From the NCBI RefSeq assembly GCF_003991425.1, contig NZ_CP034346.1:1339501-1403500 (forward strand): DNA of 64,000 nucleotides, read 5' to 3'. This DNA comes from Paenibacillus lutimineralis. Its GTDB lineage: Bacteria > Bacillota > Bacilli > Paenibacillales > Paenibacillaceae. Positions 17,567 through 26,343 of the stretch are shown piece after piece; the first letter of the stretch is position 1; the number at the start of each line of letters is the position of its first letter. The translations under genes were made by a program, and so were the position numbers. The notes beneath the pieces were generated by a model. It searched no databases. It saw only the letters and a program-made list of their open reading frames with translations, and had not been told where the DNA came from.

Positions 17567-18139
17567 ATGGAGTTCGTTGAGGAATGCGTAATGCAAGTCA
17601 AAGCGGGCGAAGTGAATAAGTATGTACATATTGTTGAGGCGTTCCAAGCTCCGATTTATCGATATTGCAGTCGTATGTTAGGGAATCGGCAGGAGGCGGA
17701 GGATGCCGTACAGGACATTCTAGTTAAAGCCTATGAAAAAATAGACAAGTATGAGCCGACGAGCAGCTTCTCATCCTGGCTGTATAAGATTGCGCACTAC
17801 CATTGTCTGAATCTGCTTCGTAAACGCAGCGTGCAGCGTAAATTCCAGGGCTGGTTCCAGCAAGAGGCAATTGCGGAAAGTGCGGAGCAGACGATGACGA
17901 ACCGATTATTCGGGGAGCCGTTGGCATCTGCTATAACAGCTTTAAGCGCGGACGAGCGGAGTTTACTGATATTACGGGCGCTTGAGGAGAAGTCTTTTGC
18001 CGAGATTGGAGAAATTTCCGGAAAAAGCACGGAAGCGGTGAAGAAGAAGTACGGGCGGCTCAAGCTGAAGCTGCAGAAACTGATGGAGCAGAAGGAGGGA
18101 GCAGGTTATGCGAAAAGCCAAAGTTACACTTCAAGATGA
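17567..18139 (+). CDS. ECF-type RNA polymerase sigma factor
   Basis: The protein has 190 residues. Region 2 is visible as an IYRYCSRMLGNRQEAEDAVQ stretch with DILVKAYEKIDKY (residues about 28-65), and the WLYKIAHYHCLNLLRK segment matches the end of region 2.4. Region 4 (about 130-175) has LSADERSLLILRALEEKSFA followed by a helix-turn-helix ending KKKYGRLKLKLQKL. Start ATG 17567 is chosen because GAGGGGAGG lies eight bases upstream. The anti-sigma-like gene overlaps the end by 32 bases, so the pair is co-translated. The stimulus is unknown. The exported protein downstream, sharing the promoter motif, suggests an envelope-stress role. Confidence 0.85.
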   Translation: MEFVEECVMQVKAGEVNKYVHIVEAFQAPIYRYCSRMLGNRQEAEDAVQDILVKAYEKIDKYEPTSSFSSWLYKIAHYHCLNLLRKRSVQRKFQGWFQQEAIAESAEQTMTNRLFGEPLASAITALSADERSLLILRALEEKSFAEIGEISGKSTEAVKKKYGRLKLKLQKLMEQKEGAGYAKSQSYTSR

Positions 18140-19112
18140 TCAGATCAAGGAGCTTCTCATGAATAAGGAGCCGGATGATATTGATGTGCGACTGAGCGTG
18201 ATGAATCGGGTTCGGGAAATTCACGGACGACGCACTGGCACTAAGAAGGTTCGGCACCGGACCGGAGCCATTGTCACGATTGCCTGCATCATTTTGGTGC
18301 TGTCCTCCTTAACAGGCTATGCGGCTTCCCGGTACGTACAAATTATGAATTCAAAAGGTGAAGTCATTGTTGAAACGAAGGAAATTATAGAAGATCAGTA
18401 TACTCCCCATGCCAAAACATATGATAAGCTGCTGTCTGAGTACAGAGAGCGTGTCCAGGCCCAGCTTAAACCGGGGGAACTTGTGGCTTACTACATTAAT
18501 GACGATACACTGAATGCCTATAACCAAGCTAATAAGATTAAAACGGAGTTTAAACCGGTGGTCTACAGTAGTTTCGTGGAATTGAAGAAGCAGATTGAAA
18601 TTACATCTGGGCCAATGCTGGCTGAGCCGAAGTATTTGCCTAAAGGGTACTCTTTTACAGAAGGAAATGTATTTGTTAGTGTGACGGAAGGCGAGGCCAG
18701 CTTGGCAAATCTGCATAAGTTAGAACCGGAGTTTATCCAAATGGCTGAATCCTCGACTAGTGGTGCTAAATTGTTCATCAAGCCGTTGACTTGGAGTAAA
18801 GCAGGGAGTTCAAAGGCGATCTATAGCAATGGGAAGGATACGATCGATATCATTGCTTTTACACGGGAAAAACACCCATCCTCGGTAATAACGAAGTATC
18901 CCAAGGGCGTATCGGTCGAGAAGCTGACGGCAGGCGCTCAGGAGATGGTTTATATGGAGGCAGAAACAGCCGAAGCGGATACTGTCTACTACAAGCACAA
19001 ATTGGAGTGGCTTGATGAAGAAGCGGAGATTTATTATTCCATATTCGATAATCCAGATAGTGCTCTGTCCAAGTCTGAATTCATCCGTTTTGCAGGCAGC
19101 ATGGTGAAATAA
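18108..19112 (+). CDS. Membrane-anchored anti-sigma-like protein
   Basis: The protein has 334 residues. A cytoplasmic N-terminal part of about 65 residues precedes one membrane segment (AIVTIACIILVLSSLTGYAA, about 66-88). The extracytoplasmic part includes the AEPKYLPKGYSFTEGNVFVS pattern found in DUF4367-type sensor domains of sigma-associated proteins. This topology and the 32-base overlap with the sigma gene point to an anti-sigma factor that holds the sigma at the membrane. No zinc-binding HxxxCxxC anti-sigma motif is present, so the binding mode is not the classical ZAS type. AGGAGGGAGCAGG precedes the ATG. Confidence 0.7.
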   Translation: MRKAKVTLQDDQIKELLMNKEPDDIDVRLSVMNRVREIHGRRTGTKKVRHRTGAIVTIACIILVLSSLTGYAASRYVQIMNSKGEVIVETKEIIEDQYTPHAKTYDKLLSEYRERVQAQLKPGELVAYYINDDTLNAYNQANKIKTEFKPVVYSSFVELKKQIEITSGPMLAEPKYLPKGYSFTEGNVFVSVTEGEASLANLHKLEPEFIQMAESSTSGAKLFIKPLTWSKAGSSKAIYSNGKDTIDIIAFTREKHPSSVITKYPKGVSVEKLTAGAQEMVYMEAETAEADTVYYKHKLEWLDEEAEIYYSIFDNPDSALSKSEFIRFAGSMVK

Positions 19113-19125
19113 CTTCACTTCATAG

Positions 19126-19156
19126 TGTCCCTTTTCCAGAGGCTCAGGGGTTATAT
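19126..19156 (+). promoter_or_regulatory. Putative ECF-sigma promoter, second site
   Basis: TGTCCCTTTT and GTTATAT with the same 19-base spacing as at 17512-17542, 47 bases before the start of the exported protein gene. Confidence 0.5.
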
Positions 19157-19202
19157 AAGTAAACCAAACCTCATGCCTACATGGCCGAAAGGAGATTCAT
19201 CC

Positions 19203-19982
19203 ATGAACCTTACGAAGAAAATGATCATTGCCACTACAAGCATTCTGCTAGTGTTGGGATCAGCAGGCGGATTTGCTGCAGAGGCAGGCGCTGCATCGCA
19301 GAAACAGACGAAGACACAGGCTACTTCAAGCAAAAGCAACCTTGAACGTCAGAAAAAAGAAGCTATGGACATATTTCACCCGAAAGAAGTAAAACCAGGT
19401 CATTTAACCGTGCTGTATGATGGGACTGACAATACGCTGTCTTTTAGCTATCTTGGTATAACCAGTTCAGATTACGATGAATTTACAAAGCTGTTGTCCA
19501 AGTACAAAGCGCCAGAATTGCAACAACCCGGTGGGCTCCCGGAAGGTTATATGTTTAAGTCTGGAGAGATCGTGCCACTGTATCCTCTGTTTCATACCAA
19601 GCCATATGAAAGTATGCTGAAAGAACTTAAAGCGGAGGCGAAAGGGAAGAAATATTACGCGAAAAAACTGAAATGGAATGAAGCTGGTGGGGCAATAATG
19701 ATCTTCTCTAAGGATTCGGACATCATCCGTATCAGCTCCCAAAAAGTTCAGCCGTTCACTACGGAAGTCACCCGGGTACCAGGTAAAGGGGAAAAGTTTG
19801 AAAACTTAAGTATCAATGGAATCGATGCTCTTTACTCCACAAACTCTAATGATTTGTACTCTACCAAGTTAAGATGGGAAGATGCAGAGAACCAATTGCA
19901 ATACGAGATTTCCACCTATAAGAAGAGCCATCTGACGAAGGAAGATCTTGTAGCGATAGCGGAGAGTATGATCCAAGAGTAG
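19203..19982 (+). CDS. Exported DUF4367-like protein
   Basis: The protein has 259 residues. A signal peptide of about 30 residues (MNLTKKMIIATTSILLVLGS, then AGGFAAEAGA) is followed by a Gln/Lys/Thr-rich linker and a domain similar in layout to the outer domain of the preceding anti-sigma-like protein: GGLPEGYMFKSGEIVPLYP, then LKWNEAGGAIMIFSKDSD, and an end in LVAIAESMI that parallels FIRFAGSMV there. The two are distant paralogues by eye. The ATG at 19203 has AAAGGAG upstream. An upstream in-frame start would put the promoter motif inside the gene. It probably contributes to sensing or output of the sigma pathway. Confidence 0.6.
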   Translation: MNLTKKMIIATTSILLVLGSAGGFAAEAGAASQKQTKTQATSSKSNLERQKKEAMDIFHPKEVKPGHLTVLYDGTDNTLSFSYLGITSSDYDEFTKLLSKYKAPELQQPGGLPEGYMFKSGEIVPLYPLFHTKPYESMLKELKAEAKGKKYYAKKLKWNEAGGAIMIFSKDSDIIRISSQKVQPFTTEVTRVPGKGEKFENLSINGIDALYSTNSNDLYSTKLRWEDAENQLQYEISTYKKSHLTKEDLVAIAESMIQE

Positions 19983-20008
19983 ATTGTAATAGAATTAGTT
20001 GTATCTTA

Positions 20009-20035
20009 GGAGTCTGCATATGCAGACTCTTTATT
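20009..20035 (+). terminator. Rho-independent terminator
   Basis: AGTCTGCA and TGCAGACT form a perfect stem followed by CTTTATTT. Confidence 0.8.
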
Positions 20036-20124
20036 TAATTCCTGCGGTACTTCAGAGTGAAGATAGTATAGTATCGGACAAATCCATTCCATACCACAGA
20101 TTTGCCGAAGGATGCCTACCAACG

Positions 20125-21048
20125 TTATACGCTGACGGTAGGTTCAACCACAGTTATTGAGCTATTGATTGAATCGAGATTCACCGTTGCGCCAATCGGC
20201 AAAGCCGCTTTATAAACACCATGGCCTGTAGCTAGGTTTGTTATTAGTGGCTTACCGAGAGGTACTATGAATTCTTTGATTATATCCTCATAGGACTTGC
20301 CGTATGCCGCCTGGCAGCCCGTGCATTCCCCCATAATAATGCCGATGCAGTCATGAAATTTTCCAGCCAGCTTCAAATGATTTAAGTATCTGTAGACGGT
20401 ATTGGTAGGTTCATGAGTTTCTTCAAGAACGAGAATTTTACCCCGTGTATCGATTTCGAAGGGTGTGCCCAATGTATCAACAAAAGATGTCAGATTACCA
20501 CCCACTAGCGGCCCCGTAACGTTGCCCGGTACCCGGCTTATCAGCGGAACTCCCGGCGGATTTAGGATCGGTCTGGTTAGTGAGAAAAGGGACGTCGCAG
20601 AGAAAAATTGGTCGAAATTATAGCCAGGTGTATTGGATTTGAAGTCAATAAGCAGCAAACTATGGAATGTTATTAAACCCACAATTTCATACAGTACGTT
20701 TAATAATACTGTTATGTCACTGTAGCCTGTAATGATTTTTGGATTTTTCTGGATCACATTATAATCCAGGTACGGAAGAATACCTGCCACTCCTGTACCG
20801 CCTCGGGTGGGCAGTATCATTTTAACTTGCTCGTCTTGAAACATCCTCATCAAATCGGATGCTCGCTGCTCGTCTGTACCAGCTAGAAACCCATCTTGCG
20901 CATATACAAATTGACCCAATAGGACATTAAGCCCCATTGCCTTCAAATATTCGATCCGTTCATTAATGATGTTTGCTGCCAATGGGCTACCTAAGGTAAC
21001 GATTCCAACGGTATCTCCCTTCTGTAATATTGGCGGACGTATCGGCAT
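20125..21048 (-). CDS. Peptidase S66 family LD-carboxypeptidase
   Basis: The protein has 307 residues, the normal length for the family. The N-terminal LQKGDTVGIVTLGSP opens the family's Rossmann-like half. The nucleophile Ser lies in GYSDITVLL, after the LPTRGGTGVAGILPYLDY segment. The catalytic Glu is expected in LVLEETHEPT and the His in the NLATGHGVYKA region. Family members cleave L-D bonds in murein tetrapeptides (LdcA) or hydrolyse microcin C-type toxic nucleotides (MccF). No signal peptide is present, which points to cytoplasmic murein recycling or detoxification. AGGAGAGG lies upstream of the ATG. It is the only gene on its transcript and faces the sigma operon tail-to-tail. Confidence 0.85.
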   Translation of the reverse strand: MPIRPPILQKGDTVGIVTLGSPLAANIINERIEYLKAMGLNVLLGQFVYAQDGFLAGTDEQRASDLMRMFQDEQVKMILPTRGGTGVAGILPYLDYNVIQKNPKIITGYSDITVLLNVLYEIVGLITFHSLLLIDFKSNTPGYNFDQFFSATSLFSLTRPILNPPGVPLISRVPGNVTGPLVGGNLTSFVDTLGTPFEIDTRGKILVLEETHEPTNTVYRYLNHLKLAGKFHDCIGIIMGECTGCQAAYGKSYEDIIKEFIVPLGKPLITNLATGHGVYKAALPIGATVNLDSINSSITVVEPTVSV

Positions 21049-21267
21049 ATGCTCATCTTCCTCTCCTGAAAATAGAAGAAGCCATTGTGATACCCTATTT
21101 TTAGATTATATTGGTGAAGGCGACTATGCAGTACTAAATAGCAGCAAGTGCAATATTAGATTGTTGAGTCTTAGTTGAGTTTATAGAGAGTGAATATTGC
21201 CAAACAGGAACGTATGTTCTATAATCTATAAGTGATTTAGAAATATGGAATAAGGGGGATGTTAGCT

Positions 21268-21618
21268 TTGATAAATCGAATTCCCACACCTTTCAGTTAT
21301 TCATCTGCAGTTGTGGCTGGGGAGTACATATTTTTAGGGTTACATAGAGGATTCGGTGAGTCGTTCACTCAGCAGATTCATGACACCTTTGAACATCTGA
21401 AAAAGACACTTCTACAATGCAATGCATCATTAGATAGTGTCGTGAAGGTTCATGTTTATCTAAAGAACATTAAGGATTTACCCGAAATGGAAAAGGTATT
21501 TTGTGACTACTTTGAAACAGATCGATTTCCAGCTAGAATGACCTCAACGACTGAGTTTATTGATTCGGATTGCCTTCTGATGATTGATGGAGTAGCCTAT
21601 CATCCAATCCCCCAATAA
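21268..21618 (+). CDS. RidA/YjgF family protein
   Basis: The protein has about 116 residues. The pattern YSSAVVAGEYIFLGLHRGFG, a central helix VVKVHVYLKNIKDLPEMEKV, and the end RFPARMTSTTEFIDSDCLLM match the trimeric RidA/YER057c family, which deaminates reactive enamine intermediates or acts in related pathways. The usual Arg before the conserved xxxAxxG segment is present in the PARMTST region. The TTG at 21268 is preferred because AGGGGG lies nine bases upstream. The ATG at 21259 directly abuts the G run and would leave no spacer. It is a single-gene transcript with its own terminator. Confidence 0.75.
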   Translation: MINRIPTPFSYSSAVVAGEYIFLGLHRGFGESFTQQIHDTFEHLKKTLLQCNASLDSVVKVHVYLKNIKDLPEMEKVFCDYFETDRFPARMTSTTEFIDSDCLLMIDGVAYHPIPQ

Positions 21619-21629
21619 TCAAGCAAAAT

Positions 21630-21668
21630 GCCGAAAGGATAGTCTAACTTACTATCTTTTCGGCACTT
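21630..21668 (+). terminator. Rho-independent terminator
   Basis: GCCGAAAGGATAGT pairs with ACTATCTTTTCGGC, followed by ACTTTTT. The strong stem serves the RidA gene. Confidence 0.8.
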
Positions 21669-21737
21669 TTTATAACCAATTCTAACGCTAACATATTGAT
21701 GTCCTTGCACCTCATAACGGGACCCGTTAGGTTGATC

Positions 21738-22196
21738 TCAAATACGAACCTTCGGCGCACGCAGCTTCAGCGTCAATTCCTTGCCACCAGGAGCTTCCTT
21801 GGCTTCAGCCACAGTCCAGTTCACAGCCAAGCGCTGATGAACCAGTTCGGCTTGCTGCTCGGTGAGGTGCAATTTCTCGATGATCCCCTCGCCTACTTCG
21901 AAATCTTGTCCGCCTTGCAGGCCAAAGGCTTGCTCCAACCAGCTTTTTAGCCCATTGCGGGTATTGAAAGTCAGGCGGTATCCTTCCTTAATAGCTTCGG
22001 CCAGTCTCTCTCCATGTTCTTCGGCATAGCTGATGAAGTGCTCATAATTGAAGCGTTCATCTTCAATTTGCTGAAAGACGGCAGAATCTTTGGCTTCGAC
22101 CGCAGCAAGGATCGCTTGGTCAGACATTCCTGCTCTGCGGGCATGCTCCAGCAAAATAGCGGTGCTCTGCGATAATTTAATAGATATATGAGTCAT
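21738..22196 (-). CDS. Hypothetical cytoplasmic protein
   Basis: The protein has about 152 residues. Start ATG at 22196 has GAGAGGAAGAG just upstream. An ATG six codons earlier lacks a ribosome site. The N-terminal part (SIKLSQSTAILLEHARRAGM) is helical, the middle is acidic, and the end is a basic beta-rich tail KELTLKLRAPKVRI. No membrane segment, signal peptide or catalytic motif is visible. I do not recognise the family. It is transcribed alone, convergent with the RidA gene. Confidence 0.5.
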   Translation of the reverse strand: MTHISIKLSQSTAILLEHARRAGMSDQAILAAVEAKDSAVFQQIEDERFNYEHFISYAEEHGERLAEAIKEGYRLTFNTRNGLKSWLEQAFGLQGGQDFEVGEGIIEKLHLTEQQAELVHQRLAVNWTVAEAKEAPGGKELTLKLRAPKVRI

Positions 22197-22431
22197 GTAT
22201 CTCTTCCTCTCCATCGGATACTAGTAAATCAATAGGATTACCTTACATTATAGCGTCTGAACCTTAAAATTAAAACGATTCTACCATTACTTCTCTCGTC
22301 TAGGTACTAAGTTATAATCCCAAATACCTTGCGATATCGGTATAAAGTTGCAAAGTCGGCCGCTAGAGCTGTTCATCAAGCGCCATTTTTCGAACATTTG
22401 TAACGGTTTTCGGCGGCCCGTACGGCCTATT

Positions 22432-22451
22432 CACAATTGTCTAGAATTGTG
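22432..22451. promoter_or_regulatory. Inverted repeat, possible operator
   Basis: CACAATT, six bases, AATTGTG: a perfect 7+7 inverted repeat about 70 bases before the S-layer-homology protein start. The rest of 22197-22520 shows nothing else clear. Confidence 0.35.
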
Positions 22452-22520
22452 GTTTTCTGAATAATGGTGCAAGATTTTGCTGTCATGCAGCTTGTATTAT
22501 ATTATTCAGGGGGCATATCT

Positions 22521-23807
22521 ATGAGAATTCATTTAATCAAGCCAAGAGGTGTGCGTATCCTCCTATCTCTTAGCTTGATCGTCGGACTATTTGCCGGGGT
22601 ACCCCAAGCCGAGGCGGGTGCGGTACCCGTAGAAGCGAAGGATCCGGTATTCAAAGACATCAAAGGGCATTGGGCGAGACAAGAGATCGAGGCTATGGTA
22701 CAACAAGGTATTCTGGACGGTTATCCGGACGGAAGCTTCCGCCCGAACGAGCCAGTGAAGGTCGATCAGTTCATCAAAATGTTAATTATGTCTTACAGTG
22801 AGCAGCATCCGAATCTGGAGCGAAGCTGGAAGAGCTCCTTCCTTGACTCCCTCACTGAGGAGAATCGGACAATCCTGAAGCAGGATTACCGATATTTCAA
22901 TTTCAAGCCTGCGATGACTGGGTATTGGGCTAAACCTTACATAGATGTTGCCAGTGATCTGAATTTTCTGAATAAAGGCCGGTACAGTGATTTTCAGGCG
23001 AATATGACCCGTGAGAATGTAGCGGAAGTACTGTTCTACACACTGCAGGAAACCGAGTATCTGGAAGATGAACAGTTCAGCCGCTCAGTTGCACAAGGTT
23101 ATGGAGATTTAACGAGCGCTAGTGATCGAGAGCAGAAATTCATTGCTGAGTCCTTAATCAAAGGAATCATGGAAGGATATCCAGATGGCAAATTTGGCGT
23201 AGGCCGTTATGTCTCCCGTGCGGAGTCACTCGTTATCTTGAATCGTCTGACTGATAAAACAAAGCGTATTCCAGTTCTCCCACGGGCAGATATGCTGCAA
23301 CGGCTTGTGCCTACGAACGGGGGCGGACAGAAGATCGTTGCCTTCCCGGACAAGAAAATGTGGGATGCTTACGATACATTGAAGCAGGCTGGACAGCTGC
23401 GCGGAACCAATTATGATCTGTTCGATACGACGCTTCGCCTGTTCAAGGATGAGAAAGAGAAGAAAGCGGTGCAAGAGAACACAGCGTTGGGTGCTACAAG
23501 CGCGAAGGCCGCAACCGAAGAGGCGGCGATCTGGCTCGATCCGGCCTATAATACGTATGGAATTACGGTAAGACTACGTGAAGGTACCCAGGCACGGAAC
23601 AAGGAGCCAATCCAACTCTTTGCCAATCAGTTATTCTCTTATGACGCGATTGCCTTCAATCGCTGGTTCGATGCGATTTGCGCTGAGGTTGAAGCAGGCA
23701 GACCGTTAGCTTCCAAGCAGGCCGATCTCGGAGATTATACCGTCAATGTCCTGGTCGATAACCCAGCCAAGACAGTAGTATTCTCAATCGCAATCAAGAA
23801 GGGATAA
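22521..23807 (+). CDS. S-layer-homology domain exoprotein
   Basis: The protein has 428 residues. The signal peptide covers about the first 34 residues (VRILLSLSLIVGLFAGVPQA). Three S-layer-homology domains follow: residues about 42-90 (FKDIKGHWARQEIEAMVQQG with a GYPDGSFRPNEPV motif), about 133-180 (YWAKPYIDVASDLNFL), and about 210-255 (GYPDGKFGVGRYVSRAESLV). These bind pyruvylated secondary cell-wall polymer, so the protein is cell-wall attached. The C-terminal 170 residues have no recognised domain. AGGGGG lies seven bases before the ATG. An upstream in-frame start would place unrelated sequence before the signal peptide. Confidence 0.8.
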   Translation: MRIHLIKPRGVRILLSLSLIVGLFAGVPQAEAGAVPVEAKDPVFKDIKGHWARQEIEAMVQQGILDGYPDGSFRPNEPVKVDQFIKMLIMSYSEQHPNLERSWKSSFLDSLTEENRTILKQDYRYFNFKPAMTGYWAKPYIDVASDLNFLNKGRYSDFQANMTRENVAEVLFYTLQETEYLEDEQFSRSVAQGYGDLTSASDREQKFIAESLIKGIMEGYPDGKFGVGRYVSRAESLVILNRLTDKTKRIPVLPRADMLQRLVPTNGGGQKIVAFPDKKMWDAYDTLKQAGQLRGTNYDLFDTTLRLFKDEKEKKAVQENTALGATSAKAATEEAAIWLDPAYNTYGITVRLREGTQARNKEPIQLFANQLFSYDAIAFNRWFDAICAEVEAGRPLASKQADLGDYTVNVLVDNPAKTVVFSIAIKKG

Positions 23808-23832
23808 TTGCAGAATAGATCGCAAATCACAA

Positions 23833-23875
23833 TAAAGCCTTCGGTTTCCTGAACAGAGGAAGCTGAAGGCTTTTT
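23833..23875 (+). terminator. Rho-independent terminator
   Basis: AAAGCCTTCGGTTTCCT pairs with AGAGGAAGCTGAAGGCTTT, followed by T residues. Confidence 0.85.
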
Positions 23876-23997
23876 GTATCCTATTTACATATCACTCCAG
23901 AACTTTTCCGAATGTCTCTCGTCTAATGAAATAAATCCTTCTATTCGGTAATAAATAAGCGCATAATCAGATAATTGTTCATAAGGGAGATGAGGCG

Positions 23998-26280
23998 ATG
24001 TTACCGTTAAGCAAGATGGCTGCAGGGCTGGGGTTATGTACTCTTTTAATACTTTCTCCACTAGATGCAGCTCTAGGGACTGAGGCTAGTTATACAACGT
24101 TTGCCGCAACCGACTTCTCTAGTACTGTTCTTCCGAAAAAGGGCGATTCCCTGGAGGCTCAACAACGAGCTCCTTTATTTCCAAAACAAATAACCACCAA
24201 GAGTGACATACATAAATTGAACTTGTCATATTACGGGCAGAGGGGAGACAGGTTCAAAGTCCGTGATATGAAGGGCGAGCTGCTTCAGGTTCATTCTGAT
24301 GATCGGGGTGAGGTCTGGACCCCACTGTGGTATTGGACGAAGGATGCAGGTCAGGTAGTACAGCTTGGAGATATGAAGTGGATTACTCTGAGCAACGAGG
24401 CTAAGCTGGCGTTAACTCCGAACAGTTCGCTCACATGGGATAACAAAGTGGCAAGTGATTCCGAATGGGTTGCTGTAGCCCAATGGAAGAGCTGGGTAGG
24501 GGTGCTCGCGAATCCCGAGCCTTGGCAACAGGACGGAGAGATCTATCAGCCGGTTCTGCTGTGGATTCAGAAGCAGGATATAGCGAGTGAAGTTCCGCTT
24601 CCTCCGGGAATCTTTGCCCCAAGCTCCAAAGTATCCACGGATCTGATCAGAAATATGGCCAGTTGGCTGCTGGTTCCCGGCACAGATAGTTCATACGTGA
24701 AGAAGCTGCTAGGCGCACCGCAATTTATCGAAACTTCAGGGAACTTACAGATGGAGAACGGAAAGCCGATGCAGCTAGGAAAGACCTGGCGTTACGAACG
24801 GCCTGACGGGCAGTTCTTAGTGACTTTCTCTCAGGAAGGCAAGCTGGAGAGGAACAGTTGGATCATTCCTGGTGCAGATAGGAGCAGGAGCATCTACACT
24901 GGGCTGGACTATCGTGATTCTTATCATTTTATGAATACTCCTATGTCAGAGACGTTGCAGATGGATCCGTTATGGAGGCAGCAGGGGGATTTGGATTTTG
25001 CTTACATGCTGGCGGCTACTCCGGATGTATTGTTAATCAAGGGAGACGACGGCGGCTTCAGTGGAATGCATCAGAGCTCTAATATATACGCAGTCACCCG
25101 GACGGATGGCAAGAAGCTGTGGCAGGTGGAGGCCGGCTTTGGAATTTTGCAGGCGGAAGTAGCAGATTCCGGTGATATGGTGACGATCTTGACGGATTAC
25201 AACCCGGAGGCGAAGCAGTACGAGAACAGATTGCGGCAGATCCGTTTATCCGATGGCAAGGTTCTATGGGAGAGAAAGTCTGAGGACCAGGGGTATAGAG
25301 TTGGAATGGGGCTGGCGAAAAACAGCGTAATTACGCTGGAGACTCCAGATATGGAAGAGAAGGATCATCTAGCGCAATTATCTGTCTTCGATAATACTAC
25401 GGGCAAGCTGAAATGGAAGCGGGAAGTCCCTGCGAAGGCTCAAATATTCAATGCAGGTGGTCAAGATCCCTATGTGCTGGTTCGAGATCAGAAAGCCTTG
25501 AATGCTTATGATCCGAATTCCGGGCAGGTGAAGTGGACGGTTGAGCTGCAAGGGCAGCAGTCTGGCTACGCTAGTTACGATGCCTACTATCCGGGAGGAC
25601 CAAGGATCAATCCCCTCGAGCCGCCTTCGTCCAGTCGTTGGATTCAGCTGGGCGATCGCTGGATGCTGTTGGATTTACGGACGGGGAACAGCTTGACCGT
25701 GTATTCCTTGACTGCAAATGAACGAATCGAGATAATCGATGAGCGTTATTTGCTTGTGCAACGCATGGCGAAGACCGCCAATCATACGGGTGTTAACCGG
25801 AGCGAGGAGCAATATGAATCGGTGCTGTATGATGCAGAACGGGGGCAGGAACTGTGGACGATGAAGGGTAGAGCCTCCAAGGGAACCATCGCCGAGGATA
25901 TATTATATCTCTTGGCTGATGGGATTCCTACAGCGGTAAGGCTTGGTGACGGTACACCGGTATGGCAAATGAACCATACTACTGCTGAGGCAGAGAATAT
26001 GTCCTACTTTGCCGGAGGCGGATATATGGTGATGAGCGATTACTTGCTTCTGCCCTATGGCCCGAACCTGCTCGTTATCGACAGACAGAGTGGCGATCTG
26101 CTGGGACGGATGCAAAATATGCTGATGGGCTACGCAGAGCTGCGTGAGCTGGAGTCGCGTAACGGAACAATCAACAGATCGGGAGATGAACTGTATGTTG
26201 GCACGGCCAACGGGGCGATCGTACGGTTTAGTATTCGTGAGATAGAGCAGGGATTAAGAACAAAAGATCAAATACAATAG
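23998..26280 (+). CDS. Exported PQQ-like beta-propeller protein
   Basis: The protein has 760 residues. It begins with a signal-like hydrophobic segment (MAAGLGLCTLLILSPLDAAL). The second half carries at least six propeller blades with the G-x-x-x-W signature: GKKLWQV, GKVLWER, GKLKWKR, GQVKWTV, GQELWTM and GTPVWQM. These are typical of PQQ-like WD-type propellers that fold as an eight-bladed ring without necessarily binding PQQ. The first third is unassigned. GAGATGAGGCG precedes the ATG. It is transcribed alone between an S-layer-homology gene and a convergent LysR gene. It probably acts as an extracellular binding or scaffold protein. The substrate is unknown. Confidence 0.7.
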   Translation: MLPLSKMAAGLGLCTLLILSPLDAALGTEASYTTFAATDFSSTVLPKKGDSLEAQQRAPLFPKQITTKSDIHKLNLSYYGQRGDRFKVRDMKGELLQVHSDDRGEVWTPLWYWTKDAGQVVQLGDMKWITLSNEAKLALTPNSSLTWDNKVASDSEWVAVAQWKSWVGVLANPEPWQQDGEIYQPVLLWIQKQDIASEVPLPPGIFAPSSKVSTDLIRNMASWLLVPGTDSSYVKKLLGAPQFIETSGNLQMENGKPMQLGKTWRYERPDGQFLVTFSQEGKLERNSWIIPGADRSRSIYTGLDYRDSYHFMNTPMSETLQMDPLWRQQGDLDFAYMLAATPDVLLIKGDDGGFSGMHQSSNIYAVTRTDGKKLWQVEAGFGILQAEVADSGDMVTILTDYNPEAKQYENRLRQIRLSDGKVLWERKSEDQGYRVGMGLAKNSVITLETPDMEEKDHLAQLSVFDNTTGKLKWKREVPAKAQIFNAGGQDPYVLVRDQKALNAYDPNSGQVKWTVELQGQQSGYASYDAYYPGGPRINPLEPPSSSRWIQLGDRWMLLDLRTGNSLTVYSLTANERIEIIDERYLLVQRMAKTANHTGVNRSEEQYESVLYDAERGQELWTMKGRASKGTIAEDILYLLADGIPTAVRLGDGTPVWQMNHTTAEAENMSYFAGGGYMVMSDYLLLPYGPNLLVIDRQSGDLLGRMQNMLMGYAELRELESRNGTINRSGDELYVGTANGAIVRFSIREIEQGLRTKDQIQ

Positions 26281-26301
26281 AATCCTCTATGGTCATAATC
26301 C

Positions 26302-26336
26302 AAAGGAGTGAACGGTGAACAGCCGGATCACTCCTT
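26302..26336. terminator. Bidirectional terminator
   Basis: AAAGGAGTGA pairs with TCACTCCTTT between two convergent genes. A and T runs flank both sides. Confidence 0.75.
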
Positions 26337-26343
26337 TCTTTTA

